DNA from: an uncultured Collinsella sp.
Lineage (GTDB): Bacteria; Actinomycetota; Coriobacteriia; Coriobacteriales; Coriobacteriaceae
Assembly: GCA_902494855.1 (NCBI GenBank)
Contig: CABUVC010000104.1
Location: forward strand, 1-5,872
Length of the DNA stretch: 5,872 nt
Direction: 5' to 3'
Position 1 is the stretch's first letter, and each line of letters starts with the position of its first letter. Of the stretch, positions 1 to 5,396 are shown piece by piece. The notes below the pieces were generated by a model. The model saw only the letters and a program-made list of their open reading frames with translations, had not been told where the DNA came from and made no database searches. The position numbers and the translations under genes were made by a program.

Positions 1-28
1 GTTCCGCGGCGCCCAAGCCACACGCTAA

Positions 29-50
29 CAGCTTTAAGGAGTCAAAGCTG
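29..50 (-). terminator. Weak candidate terminator hairpin after ndk
   Basis: Three bases past the ndk stop codon, seven-base arms CAGCTTT and AAAGCTG flank an eight-base loop. On the ndk strand the stem is followed only by TTAGCG, so there is no real U tract. It may be a weak terminator or a 3'-end stabilising hairpin; the window ends too soon to tell. Confidence 0.25.
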
Positions 51-52
51 GT

Positions 53-457
53 TTAGCCAAAGAAGCGCTTGATCTCAATCTCGGCGTTCTCCAGGCAGTC
101 GGAGCCGTGGATCACGTTGGCGTTGACATCGACAGCAAAGTCGCCGCGGATGGTACCAGGAGCAGCCTCAAGCGGGTTGGTAGCGCCCATGAGGGTGCGC
201 ATCTTAGCAACAGCGGAGAGACCGGAAACGACCATCTTGACGACCGGACCGCTCGTCATAAAGTCGCAGAGACCGCCAAAGAAGGGCTTGTCGGCCAGAT
301 GGGCGTAGTGCTCCTCGACGGTAGCGCGCTCGAGCGTGGTCATCTCCATGCGCTCGATGACAAGGCCGCTGCGCTCAATGCGAGCAACGATCTCGCCGAT
401 CTTGCGGTCGCGCACGGCGTCGGGCTTAATCATGATGAAGGTCTTCTCGATAGCCAT
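53..457 (-). CDS. ndk: Nucleoside diphosphate kinase
   Basis: This 134-residue protein transfers the gamma phosphate of ATP to nucleoside diphosphates through a phosphohistidine, balancing cytosolic NTP and dNTP pools. The sequence shows the family signature NVIHGSD at residues 114-120 with the catalytic His117, the N-terminal IMIKPDAV strand with Lys11, and a GATNP segment at 91-95 followed by GTIRGDF at 101-107, which supply nucleotide-binding residues. The length is typical for a bacterial single-domain NDK. An upstream in-frame ATG would add 14 residues, but the MAIEKTF start is preferred because it matches the family N-terminus and has GAAAGG seven bases upstream (465-470). It lies 377 bases downstream of argH on the same strand, beyond the argH terminator and with its own likely promoter, so it is probably a separate unit. 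Identity is very secure. Confidence 0.97.
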   Translation of the reverse strand: MAIEKTFIMIKPDAVRDRKIGEIVARIERSGLVIERMEMTTLERATVEEHYAHLADKPFFGGLCDFMTSGPVVKMVVSGLSAVAKMRTLMGATNPLEAAPGTIRGDFAVDVNANVIHGSDCLENAEIEIKRFFG

Positions 458-520
458 AAGGTAGCCTTTCAAGTAGGTTCGCGCGTGCCCAAGTCCCATT
501 CCGGCACCCGCCTGGACTGC

Positions 521-549
521 ATCGTAACAGAGTTTTAGCTGCAGTTAAA
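521..549 (-). promoter_or_regulatory. Probable ndk promoter
   Basis: On the minus strand a -35-like TTTAAC (544-549) and a -10-like TACGAT (521-526) are separated by 17 bases, giving a leader of roughly 55 bases before the ndk ATG at 457. The -10 keeps the key TA...T positions; the -35 matches only three of six consensus bases. The surrounding DNA (540-590) is markedly more AT-rich than the genes. This is pattern matching only. Confidence 0.42.
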
Positions 550-634
550 CAAAAAGCTGTTTATTGAAACGCTGCAATTTATTAAAGCGCTCCATATGTG
601 TCACTTCTGTTTCGAAGCCCGATTAGAGTACCAT

Positions 635-675
635 CCGACCGCCCATCAACTGCGCCGAACAGAGCAGGCGGTCGG
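635..675. repeat. Inverted repeat, 9-bp GC-rich arms
   Basis: CCGACCGCC at 635-643 is the exact reverse complement of GGCGGTCGG at 667-675, with 23 bases between. The right arm can alternatively fold locally, GGCGG (667-671) with CCGCC (679-683). Neither strand shows a T run next to it, so it is not an ordinary intrinsic terminator. It could be a stable 3'-UTR or intergenic hairpin; its role is unknown. Confidence 0.5.
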
Positions 676-757
676 TTGCCGCCCGCGAACGTATCCCCTT
701 CACAACCTGCCCAAAGGTCCTACAGAAGTTCTCGACAAGCTCCTTCCTTCTCTATAA

Positions 758-789
758 CAAAACGGGCGCCCACCGTAGCAGGCACCCGT
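758..789 (-). terminator. Intrinsic terminator downstream of argH
   Basis: Read on the argH strand, ACGGGTGCC pairs with GGCGCCCGT (nine pairs, one of them G-U) around a ten-base loop, and the stem runs directly into TTTTGTT. It lies 45 bases past the argH stop codon. The form is classical for Rho-independent termination and marks the end of the argG-argH transcription unit. Confidence 0.8.
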
Positions 790-834
790 AAAGGCAAGAT
801 ATGATGAACGCACCAGACAGACGCATCCAATAAG

Positions 835-2265
835 CTAATTAGCTCCGTGGCCCATCTCGACGACCTTGGTCAGCGATCCAAACACGCCCTCGTCAGCCAC
901 GAGCTGTGCCTCGGCACGCTGCAACTGCACGGCAACGGCGGCAGGAGCGGTGCCGCCCTCGGTCGTGCGCGCGGCGACAATCGACGGGATATCGAGCGCC
1001 TCGGTAATGTCGCGCTCAAAGAGCGGGCTTGCCTCCTGGAACACCTCAAACGGCAGGTCCTCAAGATTGCAGCCGCGCTTCTCGCACATCAGGACCAGAT
1101 GGCCCACCACGGCATGTGCCTCGCGGAACGGCAGGCCACGCTTGGCCAGGTAATCGGCAACATCGGTGGCGGCAAGGTGCCCCACGCCGCACTCGCGCGC
1201 CATGGCATCCTCGTTGACGGTCCAAGTCGAAATCATTCCGGCCATAACGGACAGGCACTGCATGAGCGTATGGGCGGTATCGAGCGCGCCCTCCTTGTCC
1301 TCCTGCAAGTCCTTGTTATAAGCAAGCGGCAGGCCCTTCATGGTTACCAGCAGCTGCACCAGGTTGCCGTACACGCGACCGCTCTTGCCGCGGATAAGCT
1401 CGGCAAAGTCGGGGTTCTTCTTCTGCGGCATGATGGACGAGCCAGTGGAGTACGAGTCGGAAAGCGTGATAAAGCCAAATTCGGAGCTCGACCACAGTAC
1501 GATCTCCTCGGAAAGACGCGCCAGGTGCATCGCCATGACGGATCCGGCGTAATGCAGATCGAGCAGAAAATCACGGTCGGAAACGGCATCGAGCGAGTTG
1601 GGGATCACGCCCGCAAAGCCAAGTTCGGCAGCCGTCATCTGGCGATCGAGCGGATAGCTCGTACCGGCAAGCGCAGCGGCACCCAGCGGGCAGTTGTCGG
1701 CAGCATCAAAGGCGGCCTTCAAACGCGTAAAGTCGCGCGCGAACATCCAGGAATACGCCAGCAGGTGATGCGACAGCAGCACGGGCTGAGCATGTTGCAT
1801 GTGCGTGTAGCCCGGCAGAATCACCTTGTCGTACTTCTTGGCCGCATCCACCAGCACATGGCGCAGCTCAAGATTGGCCTCCATGAGCTCCTTGGCCAGC
1901 GCCTTGACGCCCAGGCGCGTATCGGTCGCCACCTGGTCGTTGCGCGAACGCCCAGTATGCAAGCGCTTGCCGGCCTCGCCGATGCGACGCGTCAGCTCGC
2001 TCTCGATGGACATATGAATGTCCTCATCGTTGATGTCGAAGGTAAAGTTGCCGGCATCGATATCCTGTTCGATTCCGGTCAGGCCCTTGGCAATCGCCTG
2101 CTCGTCCTCGGCACTGATGATGCCCTGGGCGGCCAACATCTTGGCATGCGCCTTAGAGCCGGCGATATCCTGCTTATAGAGATGTTTGTCGACCGGCAGC
2201 GACGCGCCAAACTCCTGCGTGACCTCGGCCACGCCCGCCTCAAAACGACCGCCCCAAAGAGCCAT
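835..2265 (-). CDS. argH: Argininosuccinate lyase
   Basis: This 476-residue enzyme cleaves argininosuccinate to arginine and fumarate, the last step of arginine synthesis, as a cytosolic homotetramer in the fumarase/aspartase superfamily. Visible landmarks are the N-terminal LWGGRF (3-8), the HTGRSRNDQ segment at 103-111, THMQHAQP at 154-161 with its active-site histidine region, and the superfamily signature GSSIMPQKKNP at 275-285, whose flexible loop holds the catalytic serine. Length is normal for bacterial ArgH. An in-frame upstream ATG would add 25 residues, but the MALWGGRF start is chosen because it matches the family and has AAAGGAG eight bases upstream (2274-2280). It follows a small ORF by 118 bases and argG by 522 bases, all on one strand. 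A terminator follows. No oddities are visible in the protein. Confidence 0.98.
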   Translation of the reverse strand: MALWGGRFEAGVAEVTQEFGASLPVDKHLYKQDIAGSKAHAKMLAAQGIISAEDEQAIAKGLTGIEQDIDAGNFTFDINDEDIHMSIESELTRRIGEAGKRLHTGRSRNDQVATDTRLGVKALAKELMEANLELRHVLVDAAKKYDKVILPGYTHMQHAQPVLLSHHLLAYSWMFARDFTRLKAAFDAADNCPLGAAALAGTSYPLDRQMTAAELGFAGVIPNSLDAVSDRDFLLDLHYAGSVMAMHLARLSEEIVLWSSSEFGFITLSDSYSTGSSIMPQKKNPDFAELIRGKSGRVYGNLVQLLVTMKGLPLAYNKDLQEDKEGALDTAHTLMQCLSVMAGMISTWTVNEDAMARECGVGHLAATDVADYLAKRGLPFREAHAVVGHLVLMCEKRGCNLEDLPFEVFQEASPLFERDITEALDIPSIVAARTTEGGTAPAAVAVQLQRAEAQLVADEGVFGSLTKVVEMGHGAN

Positions 2266-2383
2266 GGAACCGTCTCCTTTCTCCAAATACCAAAACAAGC
2301 GTCCAAAGCAATGTGCCCTGTCGCTAAAGCGATTTATCAACCGCTAGTTTTACACACTCCCTGCCGCGCGCGGGGCCATGTGG

Positions 2384-2554
2384 CTAATTTGCAAAGAAGT
2401 GACGCACCATGCACTTGGCGCCCAACGTCTCCCTCCGGATGTTGCCCTGCGAACCATCGATCCAGGCCTTCAGGCTCATAGGAACGTCCTCGACCCTTAC
2501 AGCATCGAACTCGGGCGCGAGGGCAAGCAAAGCATGCGCGATAGCATTGAACAT
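2384..2554 (-). CDS. Small protein of unknown function between argG and argH
   Basis: This 56-residue frame starts MFNAIAHALLALAPEF and ends ...MVRHFFAN. I do not recognise it. Support for coding: GAGGAG lies eight bases before the ATG (2563-2568), third positions are about 70 percent G or C by hand count (like the neighbours), and the residues look protein-like. An amphipathic, Ala/Leu-rich N-terminal helix (about 2-13) is followed by an acidic stretch and a Trp/Lys/Arg-containing second half (KAWIDGSQGNIRRE). There is no signal peptide, membrane segment or cysteine pair (one Cys). It sits on the same strand between the two arginine enzymes, 233 bases after argG and 118 before argH, just behind a strong GC hairpin. 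It could be a microprotein, a short frame mainly coupling translation, or a remnant of a longer gene. No function is assigned. Confidence 0.62.
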   Translation of the reverse strand: MFNAIAHALLALAPEFDAVRVEDVPMSLKAWIDGSQGNIRRETLGAKCMVRHFFAN

Positions 2555-2562
2555 AATGGATA

Positions 2563-2568
2563 CTCCTC
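2563..2568 (-). promoter_or_regulatory. Ribosome-binding site of the small ORF
   Basis: GAGGAG on the minus strand, eight bases before the ATG at 2554. It is preceded by an alternating TA tract (2569-2578) that should leave the site unstructured. This site is the main argument that the small ORF is translated and fixes its start. Confidence 0.65.
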
Positions 2569-2604
2569 ATATATATAGGCACAGAGCCGCCAAATTGATA
2601 GAAG

Positions 2605-2634
2605 GAGCCCCGCCGGACAACCCCGGCGGGGCTC
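2605..2634 (-). terminator. Strong GC hairpin between argG and small ORF (terminator-like)
   Basis: The arms GAGCCCCGCCGG (minus strand) and CCGGCGGGGCTC are perfectly complementary over 12 pairs with a six-base loop. On the argG strand it is followed by CTTCTATCAATTT, which is pyrimidine-rich but not a clean T run, so termination could be partial. The other strand has no T run after it. It may attenuate transcription from argG into the small ORF and argH, or protect the argG mRNA 3' end. Confidence 0.5.
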
Positions 2635-2641
2635 GGACTCA

Positions 2642-2655
2642 GCCGCAGACGCGGC
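2642..2655 (-). other. Short hairpin preceding the GC hairpin
   Basis: GCCGC and GCGGC arms flank a four-base loop, seven bases before the 12-bp GC hairpin on the argG strand. It adds to the structured character of this gap; no specific role can be assigned. Confidence 0.4.
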
Positions 2656-2744
2656 ATCATATATGCGGGCGGAACGTAGGGGCCACCGATGTTAAGAAGT
2701 GTCAGCAAGCATAACGAAAGGTAGGGACCCCGTGCGCCCGTTAT

Positions 2745-2772
2745 GTATCACGCGGATGGGCCGCGCGGATAC
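2745..2772 (-). other. Bulged hairpin just after argG
   Basis: Starting 15 bases past the argG stop codon, GTATC pairs with GATAC and, inside a small internal loop, CGCGG pairs with CCGCG around a five-base loop. No T run follows. An overlapping alternative, CATAACG (2710-2716) with CGTTATG (2739-2745), would compete at its edge. A 3'-end hairpin is the simplest reading. Confidence 0.45.
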
Positions 2773-2787
2773 CAAGGGAAGGAGGCG

Positions 2788-4014
2788 CTAGGCCTGGGCA
2801 GCAGCAGAGCTGGGGCCCTGGACCTTTGCCCACGTCTTGAGCGACAGCGTATCGATCTCGATAAAGCCGGCGCTGGCCTTCTCGTCAAACGTGGTGTCGC
2901 GGTCGTAGGTAGCCAGGCCGTAGTCGTAGAGGCTGAAGGGACTCTTGCGGCCGACGACATGGCAGTTGCCCTTAAAGAACTTCAGACGGACAGTGCCGGT
3001 CACGAACTTCTGGGTATCGGCCATAAAGGCGTCGAGCGCGTTCTTGAGCGGGCTGTACCACTGGCCGTTGTACACGGCGGTGGCCCAATCCTGCTCGAGC
3101 TTGATCTTGGTCTTGAGCAGGTCGCCCTCGACGCAGATGTCCTCGAGCGCCTTGTGGGCGGTGATGAGCGTCAGGGCGCCGGGAACCTCATAGCACTCGC
3201 GGCTCTTGAGGCCCACCAGACGATCCTCGACCAGGTCAAGACGGCCAAAGCCGTTGTCGCCCGAAATCTTGTTGAGGGCGATGACGATCTCGGAGAGCTT
3301 CATCTTCTTGCCGTCGACGGCGACAGGCTTGCCGGCCTCAAACTCGATCTCGGTATAGGTCGGGGTGTCAGGCGTGTCCTCGGGGTTCTTGGTCATAACC
3401 CAAGCGTCATCGAGCGGCTCATTCCAAGGGTCCTCCAGGTGACCGCACTCGATGGCGCGACCCCACAGGTTGTCGTCGATGGAGTAGGGGTTGTCGTTGG
3501 CACCCTCGGGAACCGGCACGTTGTGGGCGTGGGCATAGGCGACCTCGTCGGGACGGCACTTCAGGTCCCACTCGCGAACCGGGGCGATAACCTTGAGCTC
3601 GGGGTCGAGGGCCTTGACGGCGGCCTCAAAACGGACCTGATCGTTACCTTTGCCAGTGCAGCCGTGGGCGACGTAGGTCGCGCCAAACTCGTGGGCGACC
3701 TCAACAAGCTTCTTGGCAAGCAGCGGGCGAGACAGGGCGGAGAGCAGCGGATACTTATTCTCGTACATGGAGTTTGCGGCGATGGCTTTGGTCAGGAACT
3801 CATCGGAGAACTCGTCGCGCAGGTCGAGCACCTGGCAATCGAGAACGCCCAGGTCGAGCGCCTTCTGCTTCTTGGCATCCAGTCCGGTCTCTTCCTGGCC
3901 CACGTTGCCGCAGACGCAAACGACATCGAGATTCTTCTCGTCCTGGAGCCACTTGACACATACGGATGTATCAAGACCACCGGAATATGCGAGAACGACT
4001 TTTTCCTTGCTCAT
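2788..4014 (-). CDS. argG: Argininosuccinate synthase
   Basis: This 408-residue enzyme joins citrulline and aspartate with ATP (giving AMP and pyrophosphate) to form argininosuccinate, the penultimate step of arginine synthesis, in the cytosol. The N-terminal ATP-pyrophosphatase loop AYSGGLDTS is at residues 9-17. Further family blocks are HGCTGKGNDQVRFE (117-130, citrulline/aspartate binding), APVREWDL (144-151), YSIDDNLWGRAIECG (177-191), GRLDLVEDRLVGLKSRECYE (257-276) and VTGTVRLKFFKGN (338-350). Length is normal for a type I ArgG. An in-frame ATG 17 codons upstream is rejected in favour of MSKEKVV, which has AAAGGAA six bases upstream (4021-4027). All 12 Arg codons are CGC or CGT, a useful contrast with the CGA-rich leader upstream. 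A 205-base structured leader separates it from that small reading frame, so expression is probably attenuated by arginine supply. The small ORF and argH follow. Confidence 0.98.
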   Translation of the reverse strand: MSKEKVVLAYSGGLDTSVCVKWLQDEKNLDVVCVCGNVGQEETGLDAKKQKALDLGVLDCQVLDLRDEFSDEFLTKAIAANSMYENKYPLLSALSRPLLAKKLVEVAHEFGATYVAHGCTGKGNDQVRFEAAVKALDPELKVIAPVREWDLKCRPDEVAYAHAHNVPVPEGANDNPYSIDDNLWGRAIECGHLEDPWNEPLDDAWVMTKNPEDTPDTPTYTEIEFEAGKPVAVDGKKMKLSEIVIALNKISGDNGFGRLDLVEDRLVGLKSRECYEVPGALTLITAHKALEDICVEGDLLKTKIKLEQDWATAVYNGQWYSPLKNALDAFMADTQKFVTGTVRLKFFKGNCHVVGRKSPFSLYDYGLATYDRDTTFDEKASAGFIEIDTLSLKTWAKVQGPSSAAAQA

Positions 4015-4108
4015 GGCTGTTTCCTTTCGCCCTTGGTAGCTAGTTAGAACATCGGTCAGTTGCAAGTCATTTCAAGGTCATATACCGTGCAATATCAGGT
4101 TAAATAGC

Positions 4109-4157
4109 AAAAATCAGCACATACATGCCCTAGAAACATGCAGCAATGTCGTGCTAA
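4109..4157 (-). terminator. Candidate attenuator terminator in the argG leader
   Basis: On the argG strand TTAGCAC (4151-4157) pairs with GTGCTGA (4114-4120), seven pairs with one G-U, and is followed at once by five T (4109-4113). Inside it CATG (4137-4140) pairs with CATG (4124-4127) around a nine-base loop, leaving a large internal loop. The stem is AU-rich and modest compared with the terminators at 758 and 5605, as expected of a conditional terminator, but the fold is by eye only. Confidence 0.45.
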
Positions 4158-4227
4158 AACCCAACGACCTCAAAATGACTCTGTTGAGGCAATTCGCCCC
4201 ATGCGGACAGAGACGATTGTTATCGTC
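4148..4227 (-). promoter_or_regulatory. Putative arginine attenuator: overlapping alternative hairpins
   Basis: Between the leader peptide and the terminator, each segment can pair with the next in mutually exclusive ways. GACGAT (4222-4227, in the final Arg codons and stop) pairs with ATCGTC (4212-4217). CTCTGT plus TGGGGC (4196-4212) pairs with GCCTCA plus ACAGAG (4179-4190). GCCTCAA (4184-4190) instead pairs with TTGAGGT (4167-4173). GTCGT (4164-4168) pairs with ACGAC (4148-4152), which overlaps the terminator's left arm. Such a chain is what ribosome-position-dependent attenuators (trp, his, ilv type) look like. Which fold follows stalling cannot be settled by hand. Confidence 0.5.
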
Positions 4228-4294
4228 GTCGGGAAATTGCGCGCTGGCGTCGGATGGCATTGTCTGCAGTGGTGATGATCTTTACGAACTGCAT
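4220..4294 (-). CDS. Arginine-rich leader peptide upstream of argG
   Basis: This 24-codon frame on the argG strand begins MQFVKIITTADN and ends IRRQRAISRRR then TAA. Six of its last ten codons are arginine; four of these (codons 15, 22, 23, 24) are CGA, a codon absent from argG. AAAGGAG lies six bases before the ATG (4301-4307), better than many gene starts in the window. It sits 205 bases upstream of an arginine biosynthesis gene and is followed by alternative hairpins ending in a T run. By analogy with trp, his and ilv leader peptides, its likely role is to make the ribosome pause when charged tRNA-Arg is short and so control entry into argG. The peptide itself probably has no other function. 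Alternative: chance short frame, judged unlikely given start site, codon content and location. Confidence 0.75.
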   Translation of the reverse strand: MQFVKIITTADNAIRRQRAISRRR

Positions 4295-4300
4295 CTGCCT

Positions 4301-4307
4301 CTCCTTT
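4301..4307 (-). promoter_or_regulatory. Ribosome-binding site of the Arg leader peptide
   Basis: AAAGGAG on the minus strand with six bases to the ATG at 4294. The strength of this site, with no other gene to serve on this strand before argG, is direct evidence that the leader frame is translated. Confidence 0.75.
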
Positions 4308-4333
4308 CACGTATCGCCGGGCGCAATTCAAAT

Positions 4334-4361
4334 ATCGTAAACGGTACCTTTTACTCGGTAA
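4334..4361 (-). promoter_or_regulatory. Possible promoter of the argG leader transcript
   Basis: On the minus strand TTACCG (4356-4361) and TACGAT (4334-4339) are 16 bases apart, giving a start about 33 bases before the leader ATG. The -10 is identical to the one proposed for ndk. A second candidate lies further upstream: TTGTGC (4420-4425), 16 bases, TAATAT (4398-4403). Both are only partial consensus matches; either or both could be used. Confidence 0.4.
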
Positions 4362-4443
4362 GCGGTTGTTTTTCCGTCTCCGTTTTCGATGGTCGCTATA
4401 TTACGCTAAAGTGCCCGCAGCACAAGCGACAAATTCAAATTTC

Positions 4444-4491
4444 TGAAAAGTTTTTTCATTACTTTGTGAAGCGTGGTGCAAATACGCACCA
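4444..4491. promoter_or_regulatory. Palindromic operator-like elements in the divergent region
   Basis: Two symmetric motifs lie between the divergent argG leader and HAD promoters. TGAAAA/TTTTCA half-sites occur within 4444-4458, an AT-rich palindrome loosely like an ARG-box core. TGGTGC (4474-4479) and GCACCA (4486-4491) form a perfect 6-bp inverted repeat over a six-base centre. The octamer AAATACGC occurs at 4480 and again at 4501. They may bind a regulator; an ArgR site would fit the location but the match is weak. Confidence 0.25.
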
Positions 4492-4527
4492 TTCCTGCGA
4501 AAATACGCTCGACTACTAGTTGATGGT

Positions 4528-4533
4528 TATAAC
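4528..4533 (+). promoter_or_regulatory. Possible -10 element of the HAD hydrolase gene
   Basis: TATAAC lies inside the palindrome GTTATAAC (4526-4533), about 36 bases before the HAD start codon. No convincing -35 is present at 16-18 bases, so this is a weak call. Confidence 0.3.
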
Positions 4534-4568
4534 GTCTGAAACAATCTCGAAACGAAAGGCGCATTTTT

Positions 4569-5396
4569 ATGCAAACTTACGAATCGGACGCCAACATCGG
4601 CAACATTAAGATTCTCGCCGTCGATATGGACAAGACGCTGCTGACCGACGAGCGTGTGCTGCCCCAGGGTCTTGATGAGCGCCTGGACAAGCTCGCCGAC
4701 GCCGGCATCGTATTCTGCCCCGCCAGCGGACGTCCCGCCCCCAAGCTCGAGGAGATGTTCGAGGGCATCAAGAACCGCCTCGCCTTTTGTCCCGACAACG
4801 GAGCGTGCGTGATCTATCGCGGCAGCTATATCTATAAAAGCAATATTGACGTGGAGCTGTATCAGCAGGTCTTGAACCGTGCCTCGGAGGATCCTCGCGC
4901 TGTCCCCGTCCTGTGCTGCTTCGACGAGTTCTACGTGCTTGCCCGCGACCATCAATACCACGACGAGATCAGCGTCTACTACAACACAATCAACTACGTA
5001 GACAGCTTTGAGGGCATTGATTTCGAGTCCAACAAGATTTCGGTCTTCTTCCCCGGCTACGACGCCGAGCCCGCTTTCCGCGAGACCTATAGCCCCGAGT
5101 TCTCGGACAAACTCTACGTCACCAACGCTGGGCGCGAGTGGATCGACTTTATGAACCTGGGCGTCGACAAGGGCGCCGGCGTCGCTCACCTGTGCGAGCA
5201 CCTGGGCATCGATATTGCCGATGCTGCCGCCGTGGGCGACACCTACAACGACATCCCCATGCTGGAGCGCGTCGGTCACAGCTTTATCGTGGACAATGCC
5301 GAGGAGCACATGAACGCGCATGCCAAATGGCGCATTCCGAGCAACAACGACGGGGGCGTACTGACGCTCATCGACGCCATCTTGGCGGCTCGTTAA
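4569..5396 (+). CDS. Cof-type HAD-IIB family hydrolase
   Basis: This 275-residue cytosolic phosphatase belongs to the haloacid dehalogenase superfamily, subfamily IIB (Cof/YbiV-like), whose members dephosphorylate sugar phosphates, phosphorylated cofactors or similar small molecules. The four HAD motifs are intact. Motif I is DMDKTLL (19-25) with nucleophile Asp19 and acid/base Asp21. Motif II is PASGR with Ser53. Motif III is Lys201 in VDKGAGV. Motif IV is GDTYNDIPML (223-232) with Mg-binding Asp224 and Asp228. The alpha/beta C2 cap lies between motifs II and III (about 80-190), and its sequence does not let me name the substrate. GAAAGG nine bases upstream (4554-4559) supports the start. 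The gene is divergent from argG and convergent with polA. Its last six codons contain one arm of a downstream inverted repeat. Confidence 0.93.
   Translation: MQTYESDANIGNIKILAVDMDKTLLTDERVLPQGLDERLDKLADAGIVFCPASGRPAPKLEEMFEGIKNRLAFCPDNGACVIYRGSYIYKSNIDVELYQQVLNRASEDPRAVPVLCCFDEFYVLARDHQYHDEISVYYNTINYVDSFEGIDFESNKISVFFPGYDAEPAFRETYSPEFSDKLYVTNAGREWIDFMNLGVDKGAGVAHLCEHLGIDIADAAAVGDTYNDIPMLERVGHSFIVDNAEEHMNAHAKWRIPSNNDGGVLTLIDAILAAR

Larger units (their letters stand above)
458..834. other. Non-coding interval between argH and ndk
   Basis: This 377-base stretch holds the ndk promoter and leader (about 458-549), an AT-rich block (540-595), an inverted repeat at 635-675 and the argH terminator at 758-789. 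The only longer open frame (598-804, plus strand) has no ribosome-binding site and an unconvincing Ser/Arg/Pro-rich composition. I found no tRNA-like T-arm and no small ORF with a good ribosome-binding site on either strand. Confidence 0.6.

Noticed and set aside
598..804. 68-codon plus-strand frame
   Set aside because: No ribosome-binding site; it overlaps the argH terminator antisense; Ser/Arg/Pro-rich translation typical of non-coding GC-rich DNA.
2364..2373. CCGCGCGCGG palindrome between the small ORF and argH
   Set aside because: A loop-less 10-base GC alternation is common in GC-rich DNA; no spacing or context gives it a role.
847..2481. 544-codon plus-strand frame opposite argH
   Set aside because: Antisense shadow of argH, with a His/Gln/Arg-rich composition and no recognisable domain.
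2337..2708. 123-codon minus-strand frame between argG and argH
   Set aside because: It is in a different frame from the 56-codon ORF and reads through the terminator-like hairpin and the small ORF's ribosome-binding site. Its Cys/Arg-rich composition is not protein-like.
2743..4047. 434-codon plus-strand frame opposite argG
   Set aside because: Antisense shadow of a well-defined argG. Long open antisense frames are expected in GC-rich codon usage; the composition is Gly/Val/Leu-rich low-information sequence.
4015..4294. T-box or metabolite riboswitch controlling argG
   Set aside because: I found no T-box antiterminator core of the TGGNACCGCG kind and no known riboswitch motif. The translated Arg leader explains the region better.
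4151..4519. 122-codon plus-strand frame starting with GTG
   Set aside because: No ribosome-binding site, no family resemblance, and it runs antisense through the Arg leader peptide, its ribosome-binding site and the likely argG promoters.
4527..5321. 264-codon minus-strand frame opposite the HAD gene
   Set aside because: Antisense shadow. The plus-strand frame carries all four HAD motifs and a good ribosome-binding site.
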